Origin: Halostagnicola sp. A-GB9-2
Lineage (GTDB): Archaea; Halobacteriota; Halobacteria; Halobacteriales; Natrialbaceae
Direction of reading: 5' to 3'
Assembly: GCF_030068615.1 (NCBI RefSeq)
Contig: NZ_JASJOC010000003.1
Span: forward strand, 186,001-250,000
Length of the DNA stretch: 64,000 nucleotides
Positions 52,086-61,459 of the stretch are shown one piece after another. The notes beneath the pieces are model-generated. The model was not told where the DNA came from and searched no databases. It was given only the letters and a program-made list of their open reading frames with translations. The position numbers were made by a program, and so were the translations under genes. Every line of letters begins with the position of its first letter. Position 1 is the stretch's first letter.

Positions 52086-53108
52086 TCAGTCTGCAGTCGA
52101 CGTCGCGTCGGATTCCGTGATCGACACGTCGTCTCGCCGCGTGAAAACCGTCGCGAGGGCGGGTCCGGAGATGTTGTGCCAGACGCTGAACAGGGCCGGG
52201 ATCAGTGCGGCGATCGGGTCGAAAAACGCCACCGCGAGCGCGACGGCGAGCCCGCTGTTTTGCAAACCGACCTCGAACGCGCAGGCGCGCGCTCGGTCCG
52301 TGCTCATCCCGGTCAGATAGCCAGCGCCGTAACCGGCACCGAGCCCGAGCGCGTTGTGGACGATCACCGCGAGGAAGACGACTGCGCTCGCGGCGAGGAT
52401 CTCCTCGACGTTGAGGCCGACGATCGCGGCGACGATGAGGACGATGGCGAGCACGCTAATCGCGGGGAACACGGAGAGGCCTGCTTCCGCGGCTGTCGGT
52501 GCGTACCTGTCGAGTACGATTCGCAGGCCTAACCCGGCAATGACCGGGATCAACACGATAAGGACGATCTCCTCGGCCATCGCGCCGAAGGTGACGGTAA
52601 CCGATTCTCCCGCGAGTAATACGACCCACGCCGGCATCACGAGCGGCGCGGCGAGCGTCGTCACCGACGTGATCGTCACCGAGAGCGCGACGTCGCCGCG
52701 GCCGAGGTAGGTCATCACGTTCGAGGCCGTTCCACCCGGCGCGGCACCGAGCAAAATCAGCCCGACTCCGATCTCCCACGGCAGACCAAGCAAGACGACG
52801 AGCAAATAGGCGAACACCGGCATGAACACCCACTGGGCCGCCGCACCGATGAACACGTCTCGCGGCCGCTCGAGAATTCGTCGAAAATCCGCTGGCGTGA
52901 GCGTCAGTCCCATGCCGAGCATGATGACGCCCAGAAACACCGGGATGTACTCCCCCAGGGGTGTAAACGTCGACGGCGAGTACAGTGCAAGCGCCGAGCC
53001 GAGCAGAATCCAGACGACGAAGTACGTGCTCGTGAACGCACCGATGCGCTCCAAGAGTCGAATCGCACTCATCGAATCGCTTCCTCCGTGATAGCCATAC
53101 TCATCCAT
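52086..53108 (-). CDS. Bile acid:sodium symporter (BASS) family transporter
   Basis: The 340-residue protein has nine to ten hydrophobic helices. It carries the BASS motifs LGMGLTLTPADFRRI and LILLGAAPGGTASNVMTYLGRGDVALSVTIT (sodium-binding crossover region), and ends with FEVGLQNSGLAVALAV. Relatives in many microbes import pantoate, pyruvate or other organic anions with Na+, so bile acids are not implied. ATG 53108 is used; MSAIR at 53072 is an alternative start. Confidence 0.9.
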   Translation of the reverse strand: MDEYGYHGGSDSMSAIRLLERIGAFTSTYFVVWILLGSALALYSPSTFTPLGEYIPVFLGVIMLGMGLTLTPADFRRILERPRDVFIGAAAQWVFMPVFAYLLVVLLGLPWEIGVGLILLGAAPGGTASNVMTYLGRGDVALSVTITSVTTLAAPLVMPAWVVLLAGESVTVTFGAMAEEIVLIVLIPVIAGLGLRIVLDRYAPTAAEAGLSVFPAISVLAIVLIVAAIVGLNVEEILAASAVVFLAVIVHNALGLGAGYGAGYLTGMSTDRARACAFEVGLQNSGLAVALAVAFFDPIAALIPALFSVWHNISGPALATVFTRRDDVSITESDATSTAD

Positions 53109-53174
53109 CACTGAGCGATTCGATTTAAACTACCTGATTGGGCTTTCACCGGGCGCTTTCGCCTGCTTATCCAG

Positions 53175-53837
53175 TTAGTCCCGGAGCACCGACCGGAGGA
53201 GGTTCGCCTCTCCTTTTCGGAGGTGCTCGGCGGCGGTGCTCGGTGCACATCCCATCGCACGCGCGACATCCACGTGGCTGGCTTCGCGGGGGATTTCGTA
53301 GTATCCGTGCGAGAGACCGACCGTGAGCGCCTCTCGTTGTCGGGGTGAGAGTCGCGGTTCGTGAATACCGGGGACGGCCGACAGTCCGCCGATTTCGCTG
53401 ACCGTCACCTCGATCGGCTCTGGAATACGGTCGATAGCTGTCTGCACTTCGCCTGCGGGGCCGAACGCCGCGTAGGAAACCGTGCCGCTTTCGCTTTCAT
53501 AAGTGACGGGCGGAATCACGACGACCGGACTGCGGGTGAGCTCCGAAAACAGGTCACAAAGCGGTTCGCTCATCTCGTCACGCACGTAGACGTAAAACTT
53601 CCCGTCACCTGCCCGCGCAATCTCGTATGCACGTACTTCCGGAATTCGCTCGAGCGCCGCGATAAACTGGTTGGCGTCGCCCTCGACGAAGTGCATGATC
53701 CCGAGCTCTTCGTCCGTGATATTCCAGTGCATCGCAGTTGCTCGGTCGACAACCGTTTCGTCGACGAGCAGGTCGTACATCGGATGAATCTCATCCGCAC
53801 GACCGCCGGCGTCGAGAGTGAGCCGAACGTATTTCAT
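53175..53837 (-). CDS. Bat-type helix-turn-helix (HTH_10) transcription regulator
   Basis: The 220-residue protein starts MKYVRLTLDAGGRADEIHPMYDLL and has a sensing N-terminal domain. The C-terminal HTH_10 domain has LSPRQREALTVGLSHGYYEIPREASHVDVARAMGCAPSTAAEHLRKGEANLL, the bacterioopsin-activator type. The segment between is probably a ligand- or redox-sensing fold. Target genes are unknown; it is divergent from the NmrA-like gene at 53926. Confidence 0.92.
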   Translation of the reverse strand: MKYVRLTLDAGGRADEIHPMYDLLVDETVVDRATAMHWNITDEELGIMHFVEGDANQFIAALERIPEVRAYEIARAGDGKFYVYVRDEMSEPLCDLFSELTRSPVVVIPPVTYESESGTVSYAAFGPAGEVQTAIDRIPEPIEVTVSEIGGLSAVPGIHEPRLSPRQREALTVGLSHGYYEIPREASHVDVARAMGCAPSTAAEHLRKGEANLLRSVLRD

Positions 53838-53925
53838 ACGTGTTCTGTCCTCTCTCACCGTATAAACCCCGCAGACGGGTCCGGTAGTATTGACTTACTC
53901 TCTCGCCGCTACGCTTTAGACGCAC

Positions 53926-54717
53926 ATGAGCGGAACAATTCGGACGCTCCTTACCGGCGCGACGGGGACGCTCGGAGAAGCGTTGCGCCCCCGATTGCGC
54001 GACGCGGATCACGAGGTTCGCGCGGCGAGTCGGTCGCCTCCGGTAGAAGCCGACGAGGCGGGGTGGGTCGAATTGAACCTGGTGGATGGGACCGGACTTT
54101 CGGACGCGACCGAAACCGTCGATGTCGTTGTCCACGCGGCCACCGCACCTCGAGGAGACAGCGAGGCGGTCGATGTTCGCGGGACCGAACGGCTCCTCGA
54201 GGCCGCCGACGCTGCCGACGTCTCGAACGTCGTCTACGTCTCTATCGTCGGCGTCGACGAGATTCCTTACTCCTACTACGAACACAAGCGAACCGCCGAG
54301 CGAATCGTCGAGCAACACGCCGTTCCCTCGACGATCGTTCGCCTGACGCAGTTTCACGAGTTCGTCCTCGAGGTACTCACGGTGGTCTCGCGGCTGCCGG
54401 TCTGGCCGATGCCGACCGACTTTCGGATGCAACCGATCGACACCGGAGAGGCCGCCGCGGAGATCGTCGACCTCGCGACGCTTGAGCCAGGTGGGCGGGT
54501 GCCACCCGTCGGCGGCCCGGAGGTTCGAACTGCCGCCGACCTTGCGCGTGCGTACCGTGACGCTCGATCCGCGCGGCGGCCGATCGTTTCCGTACCAATT
54601 CCGGGAACGATCGCCCGTGGGTTCCGCTCCGGCGCGTCGACGTGTCCGGAACGGACCGTCGGGTCGGTGACGTGGGAACAGTGGCTCGAGCGATGGGGCA
54701 AAAACGCCGAACGCTGA
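53926..54717 (+). CDS. NmrA-like NAD(P)-binding protein
   Basis: The 263-residue protein begins MSGTIRTLLTGATGTLGEALRPRL (GxxGxxG), with VVVHAATAP, RGTERLLEAADAADVSNVVYVS and YYEHKRTAERIVEQ (YxxxK). The later part has STIVRLTQFHEFVLEVLTVV, typical of NmrA/isoflavone-reductase-like SDRs. It may sense or bind NADP rather than catalyse. Its divergent regulator neighbour could control it. Confidence 0.88.
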   Translation: MSGTIRTLLTGATGTLGEALRPRLRDADHEVRAASRSPPVEADEAGWVELNLVDGTGLSDATETVDVVVHAATAPRGDSEAVDVRGTERLLEAADAADVSNVVYVSIVGVDEIPYSYYEHKRTAERIVEQHAVPSTIVRLTQFHEFVLEVLTVVSRLPVWPMPTDFRMQPIDTGEAAAEIVDLATLEPGGRVPPVGGPEVRTAADLARAYRDARSARRPIVSVPIPGTIARGFRSGASTCPERTVGSVTWEQWLERWGKNAER

Positions 54718-54733
54718 AAAGGCATTTAGCCGG

Positions 54734-55852
54734 TCAGTCGGCGGCCAGCTTGTCGAGTCCTGCCGACTCGATATCCGCACCGTCGACCGACGAGCGAAGC
54801 GAGTCCATGCCGTCGTCGCGGTCGATATTGAAGTCGTTCTCGTACAGTTCCTCGACGCGGGCCATCTCCTCGTCGGTAAGTTTGGGGACGTCGCTTGCGG
54901 CCGCCCACTCGTCGATGTCCGCCTTCGTTCGGAAGGTTGGTGTCACAGTCGCGACGGCGTCGTGTGAGAGAAGCCACGCGATCGAGGCCTGTCCCATCGT
55001 GCGTTCTCCCTCCACGGCGTCCGCGTGCTCTCGCGACCCCTTCACGCTCGAGCTATTCGCGGAGCCCGACTCCGCCCGCTCTAGGAACCGGAGCGCCTCG
55101 AGTTTCTCCCAGCCGGTCTCGTACCACTCGTCGGGACGGAAGCCGCGGTGGTCGCCCTCGCCGAGTTCCGTCTCGGGGGTGACCTGTTCGTTGAGGATGC
55201 CCGAGGAGTGGGGAACGCGGGGGATGAGACTCGTCGACGAGCCGGTTCGGTCGATCGTCTCGAGGAAGTGGTTGCCGACCTCCTGTTCGAGCATGTTCCA
55301 GACGAGTTGGACGGAGTCAAACTCTTCTTCGATGGCGAGGTCGCCCTCCGCGAGCCAGCCGATCGAGGGGCCGAGCGCGAGCCCGGTCGCGTCGATCTTT
55401 CCTTCCTCCTCGAGTTCGTCGAGCAGTTCGAGTACGTCGGGCGTGATTTCGGAGGCGTCCGCGTTGTGGAGCTGGAGCACGTCGATCGTCTCAACCTCGA
55501 GGCGCTCGAGGCTCTTCTCGACGGCCTCGCGGAGGTACTCCGGATCCATCTCCTTGGGGAGCTCGCCGTGGCCCGCCTGGGGGTTGTTATAGAAGTCGTA
55601 GCCGACCTTCGTGGCGAGGGTCACGTCCTCGCGCACGTCGGCGAGCGCCTCGCCGATGAGTTCCTCGCTCCGTCCGTGGCCGTAGACGTCGCCCGTGTCG
55701 ATGTACGTGACGCCCTGCTCGACGGCGTACCGGACCATCTCGATCGCGTCTTCCTCGGAGCGGTCGCCCCACCAGTCGGTGCCGACGACCCACGCGCCGA
55801 AGCCGACCTCGCTGACCTCGAGGCCGGAGTCGCCGAGTTCGCTATAATGCAT
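54734..55852 (-). CDS. Aldo/keto reductase
   Basis: The 372-residue protein starts MHYSELGDSGLEVSEVGFGAWVVGTDWWG. It has ITYIDTGDVYGHGRSEE (catalytic D and Y), LATKVGYDF (catalytic K), VDVLQLHNAD and the C-terminal NADP-binding LLSHDAVATVTPTFRTKADIDEW. Length is slightly above the usual 330 because of an insert around residues 220-275 rich in charged residues. It reduces aldehydes or ketones; the substrate is unknown. Confidence 0.93.
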   Translation of the reverse strand: MHYSELGDSGLEVSEVGFGAWVVGTDWWGDRSEEDAIEMVRYAVEQGVTYIDTGDVYGHGRSEELIGEALADVREDVTLATKVGYDFYNNPQAGHGELPKEMDPEYLREAVEKSLERLEVETIDVLQLHNADASEITPDVLELLDELEEEGKIDATGLALGPSIGWLAEGDLAIEEEFDSVQLVWNMLEQEVGNHFLETIDRTGSSTSLIPRVPHSSGILNEQVTPETELGEGDHRGFRPDEWYETGWEKLEALRFLERAESGSANSSSVKGSREHADAVEGERTMGQASIAWLLSHDAVATVTPTFRTKADIDEWAAASDVPKLTDEEMARVEELYENDFNIDRDDGMDSLRSSVDGADIESAGLDKLAAD

Positions 55853-56024
55853 ATGCGATCGTTCGAAGCGAGGGGACTTAGGGTGTACGGAACGTGCCCA
55901 TTCGGTGGGAACCCGCCCGCCATACGGTGGTGTCTCAAGGCGGCCATACCGTCAACGCCGCGATCGGACACGCCGTCCACGGGGAGATCGAACCCCTTAC
56001 GGTATTTGTCTACTAGATGCGCGT

Positions 56025-56264
56025 ATGGACGAGTTCCGCTCTCGAAAGAGACATTGGGTCCTCGCGTCGATCGCCGTCATCGTAGCGGTCGTCGGTGTGT
56101 TCCTCCTCCAGTCCGGGGCGGTGGCTCTTCCCGGTCCGCTGGGAATGGTGGGTGTTGTTCTGGGAACCGTCATCGGATTCCTGATGGTTATCACGGTGGT
56201 TCTGATCGCTGGTGTTCTGTGTGCGTTCGTGGTTGCTCGTCTCGCATCGCTCGTGTTTTCTTGA
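56025..56264 (+). CDS. Small membrane protein, function unknown
   Basis: The 79-residue product has a basic N-terminus (MDEFRSRKRHWVLAS) and two hydrophobic helices (VLASIAVIVAVVGVFLLQ and MVGVVLGTVIGFLMVITVVLIAGVLCAFVVA). Composition supports a real gene. The frame is open further upstream to 55905 but that extension lacks protein-like features. No family is recognised. Confidence 0.6.
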   Translation: MDEFRSRKRHWVLASIAVIVAVVGVFLLQSGAVALPGPLGMVGVVLGTVIGFLMVITVVLIAGVLCAFVVARLASLVFS

Positions 56265-56370
56265 GGCTGTACCGCCCTCAAAAACATTTTACGCTGACAG
56301 GAACGCGGAGGTCCGGCAAGTCGATCGGACAACCGAACCCCTATGACCTCCCCGTGAGTAATACGTCTAT

Positions 56371-57270
56371 ATGACAAAGCGGTACGTCTCGCTTCCCGAG
56401 AAGGCAGAGGCGGGGATGCGGGAGTTCGTAGCGGAGGTCGACGACCGACTCTCGGGCGACGAAGATACGTGCAGCGTCGTCGAAGACGTCCTAATCGACC
56501 TCTCCGGTGACAGAGATGCCTACGATCGATGGCAGGCCGGAGCGTCGGTCTCGACGGCCGAACGCGTCCGACTACAGAGCTACGACCCGTGTCACACGAC
56601 CCTCGAGAGCGAGTACTACGCCGAAAAGGACGAGGAGACGTTCCGCAGGTCGAAACACCTCCAGTGGCTCTGGCGGCAGTTCGACAGTCTCCCGATCGCG
56701 GACAACGTCGAGTTCGCGCTCCGATTCCGCAGGATGCTCGCGGACCACCTCTTCGAGGACTGTGGGGAGAACTGCCGATTTTTCAAGGGGATCTCGTTCA
56801 CGTACGGGCACAACATCACGATCGGCGACAACACGGTCGTACACGACGATGCCCACCTCGACGACCGAGGGAAGCTAACGATTGGCGACCGCGTCTCGAT
56901 CTCGGACGGTGTTCACGTCTACAGCCACGACCACGATGTCGTCGACCAGACGGCGGTTCGAAACTTCCACACGATCGTCGAAGACGATGTCCGTCTCACG
57001 TACGATTCGATGGTCCGCGCCGGCAACAGGGTCGGCGAGAACGCGATCGTCGGCGCACGCGGGATCGTCCAGCACGACATTCCCGCCCACCACATCGCCG
57101 TCGGGATGCCCGCCAAAAGCGTCAAAATCAAACCCGGCTGGGAGTCCGTCGCCACGCCGATCGAGGACGCCGGCGTCAACCGACAGGAGCAACGCCACCT
57201 CGAGTACGAGCTGGACGACAACCTCGAGGTCTTCGACGAGTTCCAGCGCGATCTCGAATCCCCGAACTGA
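56371..57270 (+). CDS. Hexapeptide-repeat acetyltransferase (maltose/galactoside type)
   Basis: The 299-residue protein has an N-terminal helical domain (about 115 residues). A left-handed beta-helix follows, with ITIGDNTVVHDDAHLDDRGKLTIGDRVSISDGVHVYSHDHD and the catalytic-type histidine in the last segment, then GENAIVGARGIVQHDIPAHHIAVGMPAKSVKIK. This resembles LacA/Maa/NodL transferases, which acetylate sugars using acetyl-CoA. The long N-terminal domain is larger than in bacterial maltose acetyltransferases. Confidence 0.87.
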   Translation: MTKRYVSLPEKAEAGMREFVAEVDDRLSGDEDTCSVVEDVLIDLSGDRDAYDRWQAGASVSTAERVRLQSYDPCHTTLESEYYAEKDEETFRRSKHLQWLWRQFDSLPIADNVEFALRFRRMLADHLFEDCGENCRFFKGISFTYGHNITIGDNTVVHDDAHLDDRGKLTIGDRVSISDGVHVYSHDHDVVDQTAVRNFHTIVEDDVRLTYDSMVRAGNRVGENAIVGARGIVQHDIPAHHIAVGMPAKSVKIKPGWESVATPIEDAGVNRQEQRHLEYELDDNLEVFDEFQRDLESPN

Positions 57271-57351
57271 TTGAACTGTCTCCCGACGCTGACTCTCTCA
57301 TGGCTTGAACGCAGGGAATAGCCAAGTGTGTGGAGTGCGTTATGTTCACAC

Positions 57352-57678
57352 ATGGACCCCTGGGGGTGGCTCGCCGGTTACGTGGTCCTGTTCGCCCTGC
57401 TCCACTTGTTACTGTATTATTTCTACGTCCGCCGAGCGAGCGACGACACGGCGTCGTCGCCGTCGTTTTCAGAACCGGATCAGGGCCGTCCGAAATCGTC
57501 ACCCCAGACGCCGTACGAACGCTATCCCGCTCGGGAAGCGTTCGACGACCCGTCGGAACTCGAAGAGACCCTCGAGTTCGACGGCGACACGATGCAGTGT
57601 CCCCACTGTGGCGCTCGAAACAAGTCCGACCAGACGTTCACGTACTGCTGGAACTGCGTGTCGTCGATTCATCGATAG
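57352..57678 (+). CDS. Membrane-anchored zinc-ribbon protein
   Basis: The 108-residue protein has one N-terminal helix (WGWLAGYVVLFALLHLLLYYFYV), a polar linker of about 50 residues, and a C-terminal zinc ribbon with CPHCGARN and CWNCVSS (two CxxC pairs). It should be membrane-tethered with the ribbon in the cytoplasm. The role is unknown. ATG 57352 puts the helix at the N-terminus. Confidence 0.8.
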   Translation: MDPWGWLAGYVVLFALLHLLLYYFYVRRASDDTASSPSFSEPDQGRPKSSPQTPYERYPAREAFDDPSELEETLEFDGDTMQCPHCGARNKSDQTFTYCWNCVSSIHR

Positions 57679-57690
57679 CATTCTACCACC

Positions 57691-57727
57691 GCCTGAATCG
57701 CTGTGAGACTGCCTGAATCGCTGTGAG
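57691..57727. repeat. Short tandem duplication downstream of the zinc-ribbon gene
   Basis: GCCTGAATCGCTGTGAG occurs at 57691-57707 and again at 57711-57727, a 20-bp period, just after the stop codon. No function is evident. Confidence 0.75.
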
Positions 57728-57824
57728 TCCCGGTAATATCTACTTTCGTGAGGACAAGATCTCTTTGTGAGGTGCGATACTGATTCTCGAGATCGAGGAA
57801 TCGCGTACTCCCACCGGCCAGGAC

Positions 57825-58568
57825 CTACGTCGAGGCCGATAATCCGGCCTCGAGCGCGTCGAGGTGGTCCACGCCGACGACGGCGACGACGGACCCTCGC
57901 TCTCGGTGGTCTCGTAGTTTCTCGATCATGCACCGTTCGCGGGTCTCGTCGCGGTAGTCGACCGAATTCGGCGGGGTCCCCGTTGTCCCGCCGAGAAGCG
58001 CCTGGACGCCCGCGACGTGTGCCCGCTCGTGAGCGGCCTGGGTTTCCGGGTCGTCGTCGTGCTCGCAGGAGTAATCGATCGGTTCATCGCAGGCGACGGT
58101 CATCGAGGTCACGTCTGTCAGTGTCGCAGCGACGCGGCAGGTGAGCGCATCCCGCGTCGCGCCTCCGAGGCTCGAGACGACGCGGCGGGCAGTCGAGGGC
58201 GAGACGCGATCGGCGACGAGTCGAGCAACGAGGCGGCGGAAGAACGGCCAGTTCGGGGCGTCGATACCAGTAATATCTGCGTTCGAAACGGCGTCGATCG
58301 CCGCGCTCATCTCGCCGCCGAACCGAGGCGGCGACCGATCGTCTCGAGCGTAGGCTCGGTACAACGCCACGGCGGCCGAGGGCAACTCGAGGGCGAGGAT
58401 ATCGGGCTCGGCCCGTTCGAGGACGGTCCGGACGCGGCCGACGCTCGCCGGGTGGTCGTGGACGACGCCGAGGAGAACGACGTCGCCGTCGGGATGCCGA
58501 ACGGAGCGACAAAACTGGGGGGTGACTCGGGGATCATCGACGGCGGTCGCGATCGAAGACGATGCCAT
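57825..58568 (-). CDS. TraB-like (TraB/PrgY family) protein
   Basis: The 247-residue protein has the TraB features LLGVVHDHPASV near residue 32, DILALELPSAAVALYRAY, a late DYRDETRERCMIEKLRDH and VVAVVGVDHLDALEA. The conserved histidines and glutamates place it in the TraB/GumN superfamily, proposed metalloproteases acting on small peptides in some bacteria. Here the function is unknown and no C-terminal membrane part is present, unlike longer PrgY homologues. Confidence 0.75.
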   Translation of the reverse strand: MASSSIATAVDDPRVTPQFCRSVRHPDGDVVLLGVVHDHPASVGRVRTVLERAEPDILALELPSAAVALYRAYARDDRSPPRFGGEMSAAIDAVSNADITGIDAPNWPFFRRLVARLVADRVSPSTARRVVSSLGGATRDALTCRVAATLTDVTSMTVACDEPIDYSCEHDDDPETQAAHERAHVAGVQALLGGTTGTPPNSVDYRDETRERCMIEKLRDHRERGSVVAVVGVDHLDALEAGLSAST

Positions 58569-58993
58569 ATGGAGACGAATAATACTACGGTAGGACGGTC
58601 ATAACCCTTCTGTTATTCGCGGAAGTCGCTCGTTTATCGTACGAAACGGTCATCGGAGCTGGGAATCGGCGGCCGTCGTCGAGAGCGGTTCGATCGGAGA
58701 GAACCCATCGTCCGTCCGACTCGAGGCGACAAGGTGAACTTATCGGAGTCTCGCCTCCGTTCGGGCTCGTTCCGGGAAGTAACATTCTGTGAGCTATGAC
58801 AACGGTTTCGATGGTTTATCTAGTGTGCGTTCCTGCGTAACGGTGGATACTCGATAGCGAACATCGTCCTGTGATTGTGGACGATCGATTGCGCGTCGGA
58901 CGAACGCACGCTGACCGAAAAACCAGCCGTTCGCCGACCGAAACGGCAGTCGCGCCGATCGAATTCAACGAAGTCGAACGCCGGAACTACACT
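58569..58993. other. Intergenic region, no gene recognised
   Basis: Nothing convincing is seen in this 425-base gap between divergent genes. Open frames here are short and arginine-rich or proline-rich, with no family motif. No clear promoter for the PRC-barrel gene was found. Confidence 0.4.
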
Positions 58994-59236
58994 ATGCGGG
59001 AGAAACTCGAACCCTCGGACACCGGAAAGCGCGTACTAAACGCCGACGGGACTGCAGTCGGGCGCATCGCCGACGTGGAGAACGGTCGCGGCTACGTCGT
59101 TCTCGACCCTGGCCTCACCGAGACGATCAAAGCGAAACTCGGCTGGGGGTCCGTTACCGACGAGGCGCACCCGCTCGATTCGGGGAGCATCGAGAAGATC
59201 ACCGACGATGCGGTCTATCTGCGCGGGACGCTGTGA
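58994..59236 (+). CDS. PRC-barrel-like small protein
   Basis: The 80-residue protein starts MREKLEPSDTGKRVLNADGTAVGRIADVENGRGYVVLDPG, a PRC-barrel pattern of short beta strands (V-x-GRIADVE). It ends with the LDSGSIEKITDDAVYLRGTL strands. PRC-barrel proteins act in RNA processing (RimM) or as small regulatory folds. Single-domain haloarchaeal versions have no known function. The upstream extension from 58871 is not family-like, so this ATG is chosen. Confidence 0.85.
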   Translation: MREKLEPSDTGKRVLNADGTAVGRIADVENGRGYVVLDPGLTETIKAKLGWGSVTDEAHPLDSGSIEKITDDAVYLRGTL

Positions 59237-59252
59237 GCGCAGGCGGCGGCTC

Positions 59253-59334
59253 ATAGGGTCGGTTGTCCCTGTTTACCGGTTTGTCGCCAGGTCGGGGTGG
59301 CAAATGGCCGGAAATGGCGTACAACCGACCCTAT
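59253..59334. repeat. 82-bp element with perfect 14-bp terminal inverted repeat
   Basis: ATAGGGTCGGTTGT (59253-59266) is exactly complementary to ACAACCGACCCTAT (59321-59334). Inside, partial pairing continues (ACCGG/CCGG, GCC/GGC), so the whole can fold into a long hairpin. It lies between the convergent PRC-barrel and regulator genes and its right end touches the regulator's stop codon. It may be a two-way terminator or a small transposable-element relic. No obvious target-site duplication was found. Confidence 0.75.
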
Positions 59335-60128
59335 CAGCGATCGTCGAACGGGGACAACGAGGTCGCGCTTGCCCGATGCCGCCGAAACAATCCGTGCGCC
59401 CACTCGATTGCGTCCGCGGAGTCGTTTCGGATTACTCCCCGGTGTGTCAGGTCCGAATTAAGCAGGATGACGTAGACGACCGATTTCGTCGGCGTTTCGA
59501 CGATCGATAGCTCGTAGGGCACCGTTTCGACTGCGTAGAGATCGACGCCGCCGTCGACGATCAACTCGCGGAGTCGCTGCGTGTATTCTGTCAGCGTAAA
59601 CCTCGCGAGATCCTCCGTGAGAAGTAGTTCGACATCGAGATCTCCGTTAACGGATCCGTCGTAGAACTGCTGTCGGAACTTCGGCATCCTGTCGGCCGCA
59701 GCCATCCCGCGGATCCGGTCGGCCCGACCGATCAGGTCGATAATTTCCTCGAGCGGTTCACTCGGCGCGTGCGGTGGGGTCTCGAGCAGAGTCGCACCGC
59801 GTACCATCTCGACGGCTATCGGCGTCTCGGCTGGCAAGTCTCGCAATAGATCGCTCAGCTGAGAAACCGATTCGAACGTCCGGAGACTTCGGCGATGCTC
59901 GGATAGCGCGAGTCGACCCGCGACGGTCAGTTGAAAGCCGTCGTCGGTTCGCCGAATGCAGTCTAATCCCTCGAGTTCGCGGATGGCTCGATTGATCGTC
60001 GACCGGGAACAATCGAGGACCTCGATGAGTTCGGGCTTGGCCGCCGGACCGTCCTCGAGTCGCTCGAGCAGTGGCGATCGCTTGGCGACCGTTTGAAGAA
60101 TATCGGGATCTGCACTCGAGTTCCCCAT
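59334..60128 (-). CDS. Winged-helix transcription regulator, FilR1-like
   Basis: The 264-residue protein has an N-terminal winged helix (PLLERLEDGPAAKPELIEVLDCSRSTINRAIRELEGLD). A middle/C-terminal part resembles the FilR1/DUF1724 domain (ADRIRGMAAADRMPKFRQQFYDGSVNGDLDVELLLTEDLARF, VIRNDSADAIEWAHGLFRRHR). It has the same size and layout as the regulator at 38261, a likely paralogue. Its target is not evident from neighbours. Confidence 0.83.
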   Translation of the reverse strand: MGNSSADPDILQTVAKRSPLLERLEDGPAAKPELIEVLDCSRSTINRAIRELEGLDCIRRTDDGFQLTVAGRLALSEHRRSLRTFESVSQLSDLLRDLPAETPIAVEMVRGATLLETPPHAPSEPLEEIIDLIGRADRIRGMAAADRMPKFRQQFYDGSVNGDLDVELLLTEDLARFTLTEYTQRLRELIVDGGVDLYAVETVPYELSIVETPTKSVVYVILLNSDLTHRGVIRNDSADAIEWAHGLFRRHRASATSLSPFDDR

Positions 60129-60199
60129 CTCACCTATTGGACGCAGAGGAGCGGCTAAAAAGTTCTCGGTCCAGATGACGCTTCCCTTGGCCGCTATCG

Positions 60200-61459
60200 C
60201 TAGACGCCCGTACTGTAACGCAAGATCCCTGCAAAGCCACCGAAGGCGTTGTACAGCTGTTCACCCTTCTCGAAGTCGGTCGAGATAAATTTCGTCTCGG
60301 TGCCGCGCTGTTCGGCGATTTCGATGAGGTGATCGATCGCGTCTTCTCGATTCTCTTCGTCGGCCTCGATCGCAGTGCCACACTCCGTACACTCGTGGTC
60401 CGGCGTCGATTTGCGCCGATCGATCACTTCGTAATCGGTGTTCGAACACTCCGGACAGTCGAAGATGACGACGTCGGACCGGAGATCCTCGCTGATCAAC
60501 AGCGTTTCGACCGACCCCATGATGAGATTGTCTCGCGTCTGTTCGAAACCGTAGGTCGCCTTCTCGCCGGCGTGGAGCTCCTCGAAGAACTGCTCCATCT
60601 CCTGCTTTTCCTTCATTACCTCCGCGTCGGCGAGGGCGTCCTCGGCGTTGTCGACGAGTTCCTTCAGGCCGGATTCGTCGGTATAAGAGACATCGAACTT
60701 GCCGATAACGTTGTCCTGAATCTCGTGGTGGAGATAGTCGCCGTCGAGGAACTCGTCTTTGGTCGGTGACGGACCGCCGACGAGGATGCCGTCCATCTCG
60801 TGTCGTTTGGGGACGAACAGGTCGTTGCCCATCTCGGCGACCTCCTGATAGAAGTTGTCGATCGCCTCGAGGCGGAGTCGAGCGAATCGCTGGGCGGACT
60901 GACCACCTTTTCGCTGTTTGCCGGGGACCAGCGAGGAGGCGGACTTGACCGGTTCGATGCGTTTGCCTCGAAGCCAGCCGACGTTAGCCTCGCGCCGGTC
61001 GAGCACGATCAGGCCGTACAGGCCGTTGTCCGCGAGCATGTGCTCGAGCGGTTCGGTGAGAAAGTCAGAGTCACAGTGATAACGGAAAGATTCGACGGGT
61101 TGGGGCGGGCTCTCAAGGACTTTTGTGACCATCTCTGTCCTGCCGCCGCCGGAGTCGACGGCGCCCGAGAACAGGACGAGACCGTTGTCTGGCGGAAAGG
61201 TGTCGTAATATCGAAGCCGATCTTTGATGGACGTTAACGCGTCCTGAACGTTAGTCCGAGTCTGTTTTGACTTGATGTTGGCCGCTTCGGAGTGTTCCTG
61301 GGTGACGTGTGCGACGACGTCACTAATCTGGCGGTCGTCGGGAACGTAGATCGTAACGAGTTGAGTTCCCGACCCCTCGAAATTCTTGAGATCCTCGATA
61401 ACCTTCCGGAATTCGTATTTCTTCCGGTCGGAGTGTTCCTGCTCGCCCTCCTGACTCAT
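60200..61459 (-). CDS. prf1: Peptide chain release factor aRF1
   Basis: The factor recognises all three stop codons and releases the peptide. The 419-residue protein has NIKS (residues 61-64), the GGQ motif in KQRKGGQSAQRF (185-187), and the C-terminal domain with zinc-like pairs CPECSN and CTECGTA. Size and motifs are typical for Archaea. ATG 61459 begins the conserved protein; the open extension to 61519 is not family-like. Confidence 0.97.
   Translation of the reverse strand: MSQEGEQEHSDRKKYEFRKVIEDLKNFEGSGTQLVTIYVPDDRQISDVVAHVTQEHSEAANIKSKQTRTNVQDALTSIKDRLRYYDTFPPDNGLVLFSGAVDSGGGRTEMVTKVLESPPQPVESFRYHCDSDFLTEPLEHMLADNGLYGLIVLDRREANVGWLRGKRIEPVKSASSLVPGKQRKGGQSAQRFARLRLEAIDNFYQEVAEMGNDLFVPKRHEMDGILVGGPSPTKDEFLDGDYLHHEIQDNVIGKFDVSYTDESGLKELVDNAEDALADAEVMKEKQEMEQFFEELHAGEKATYGFEQTRDNLIMGSVETLLISEDLRSDVVIFDCPECSNTDYEVIDRRKSTPDHECTECGTAIEADEENREDAIDHLIEIAEQRGTETKFISTDFEKGEQLYNAFGGFAGILRYSTGV

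Noticed and set aside
58585-58785. 66-codon minus-strand ORF in the gap after the TraB-like gene
   Set aside because: Proline/arginine-rich, no motif and no promoter.
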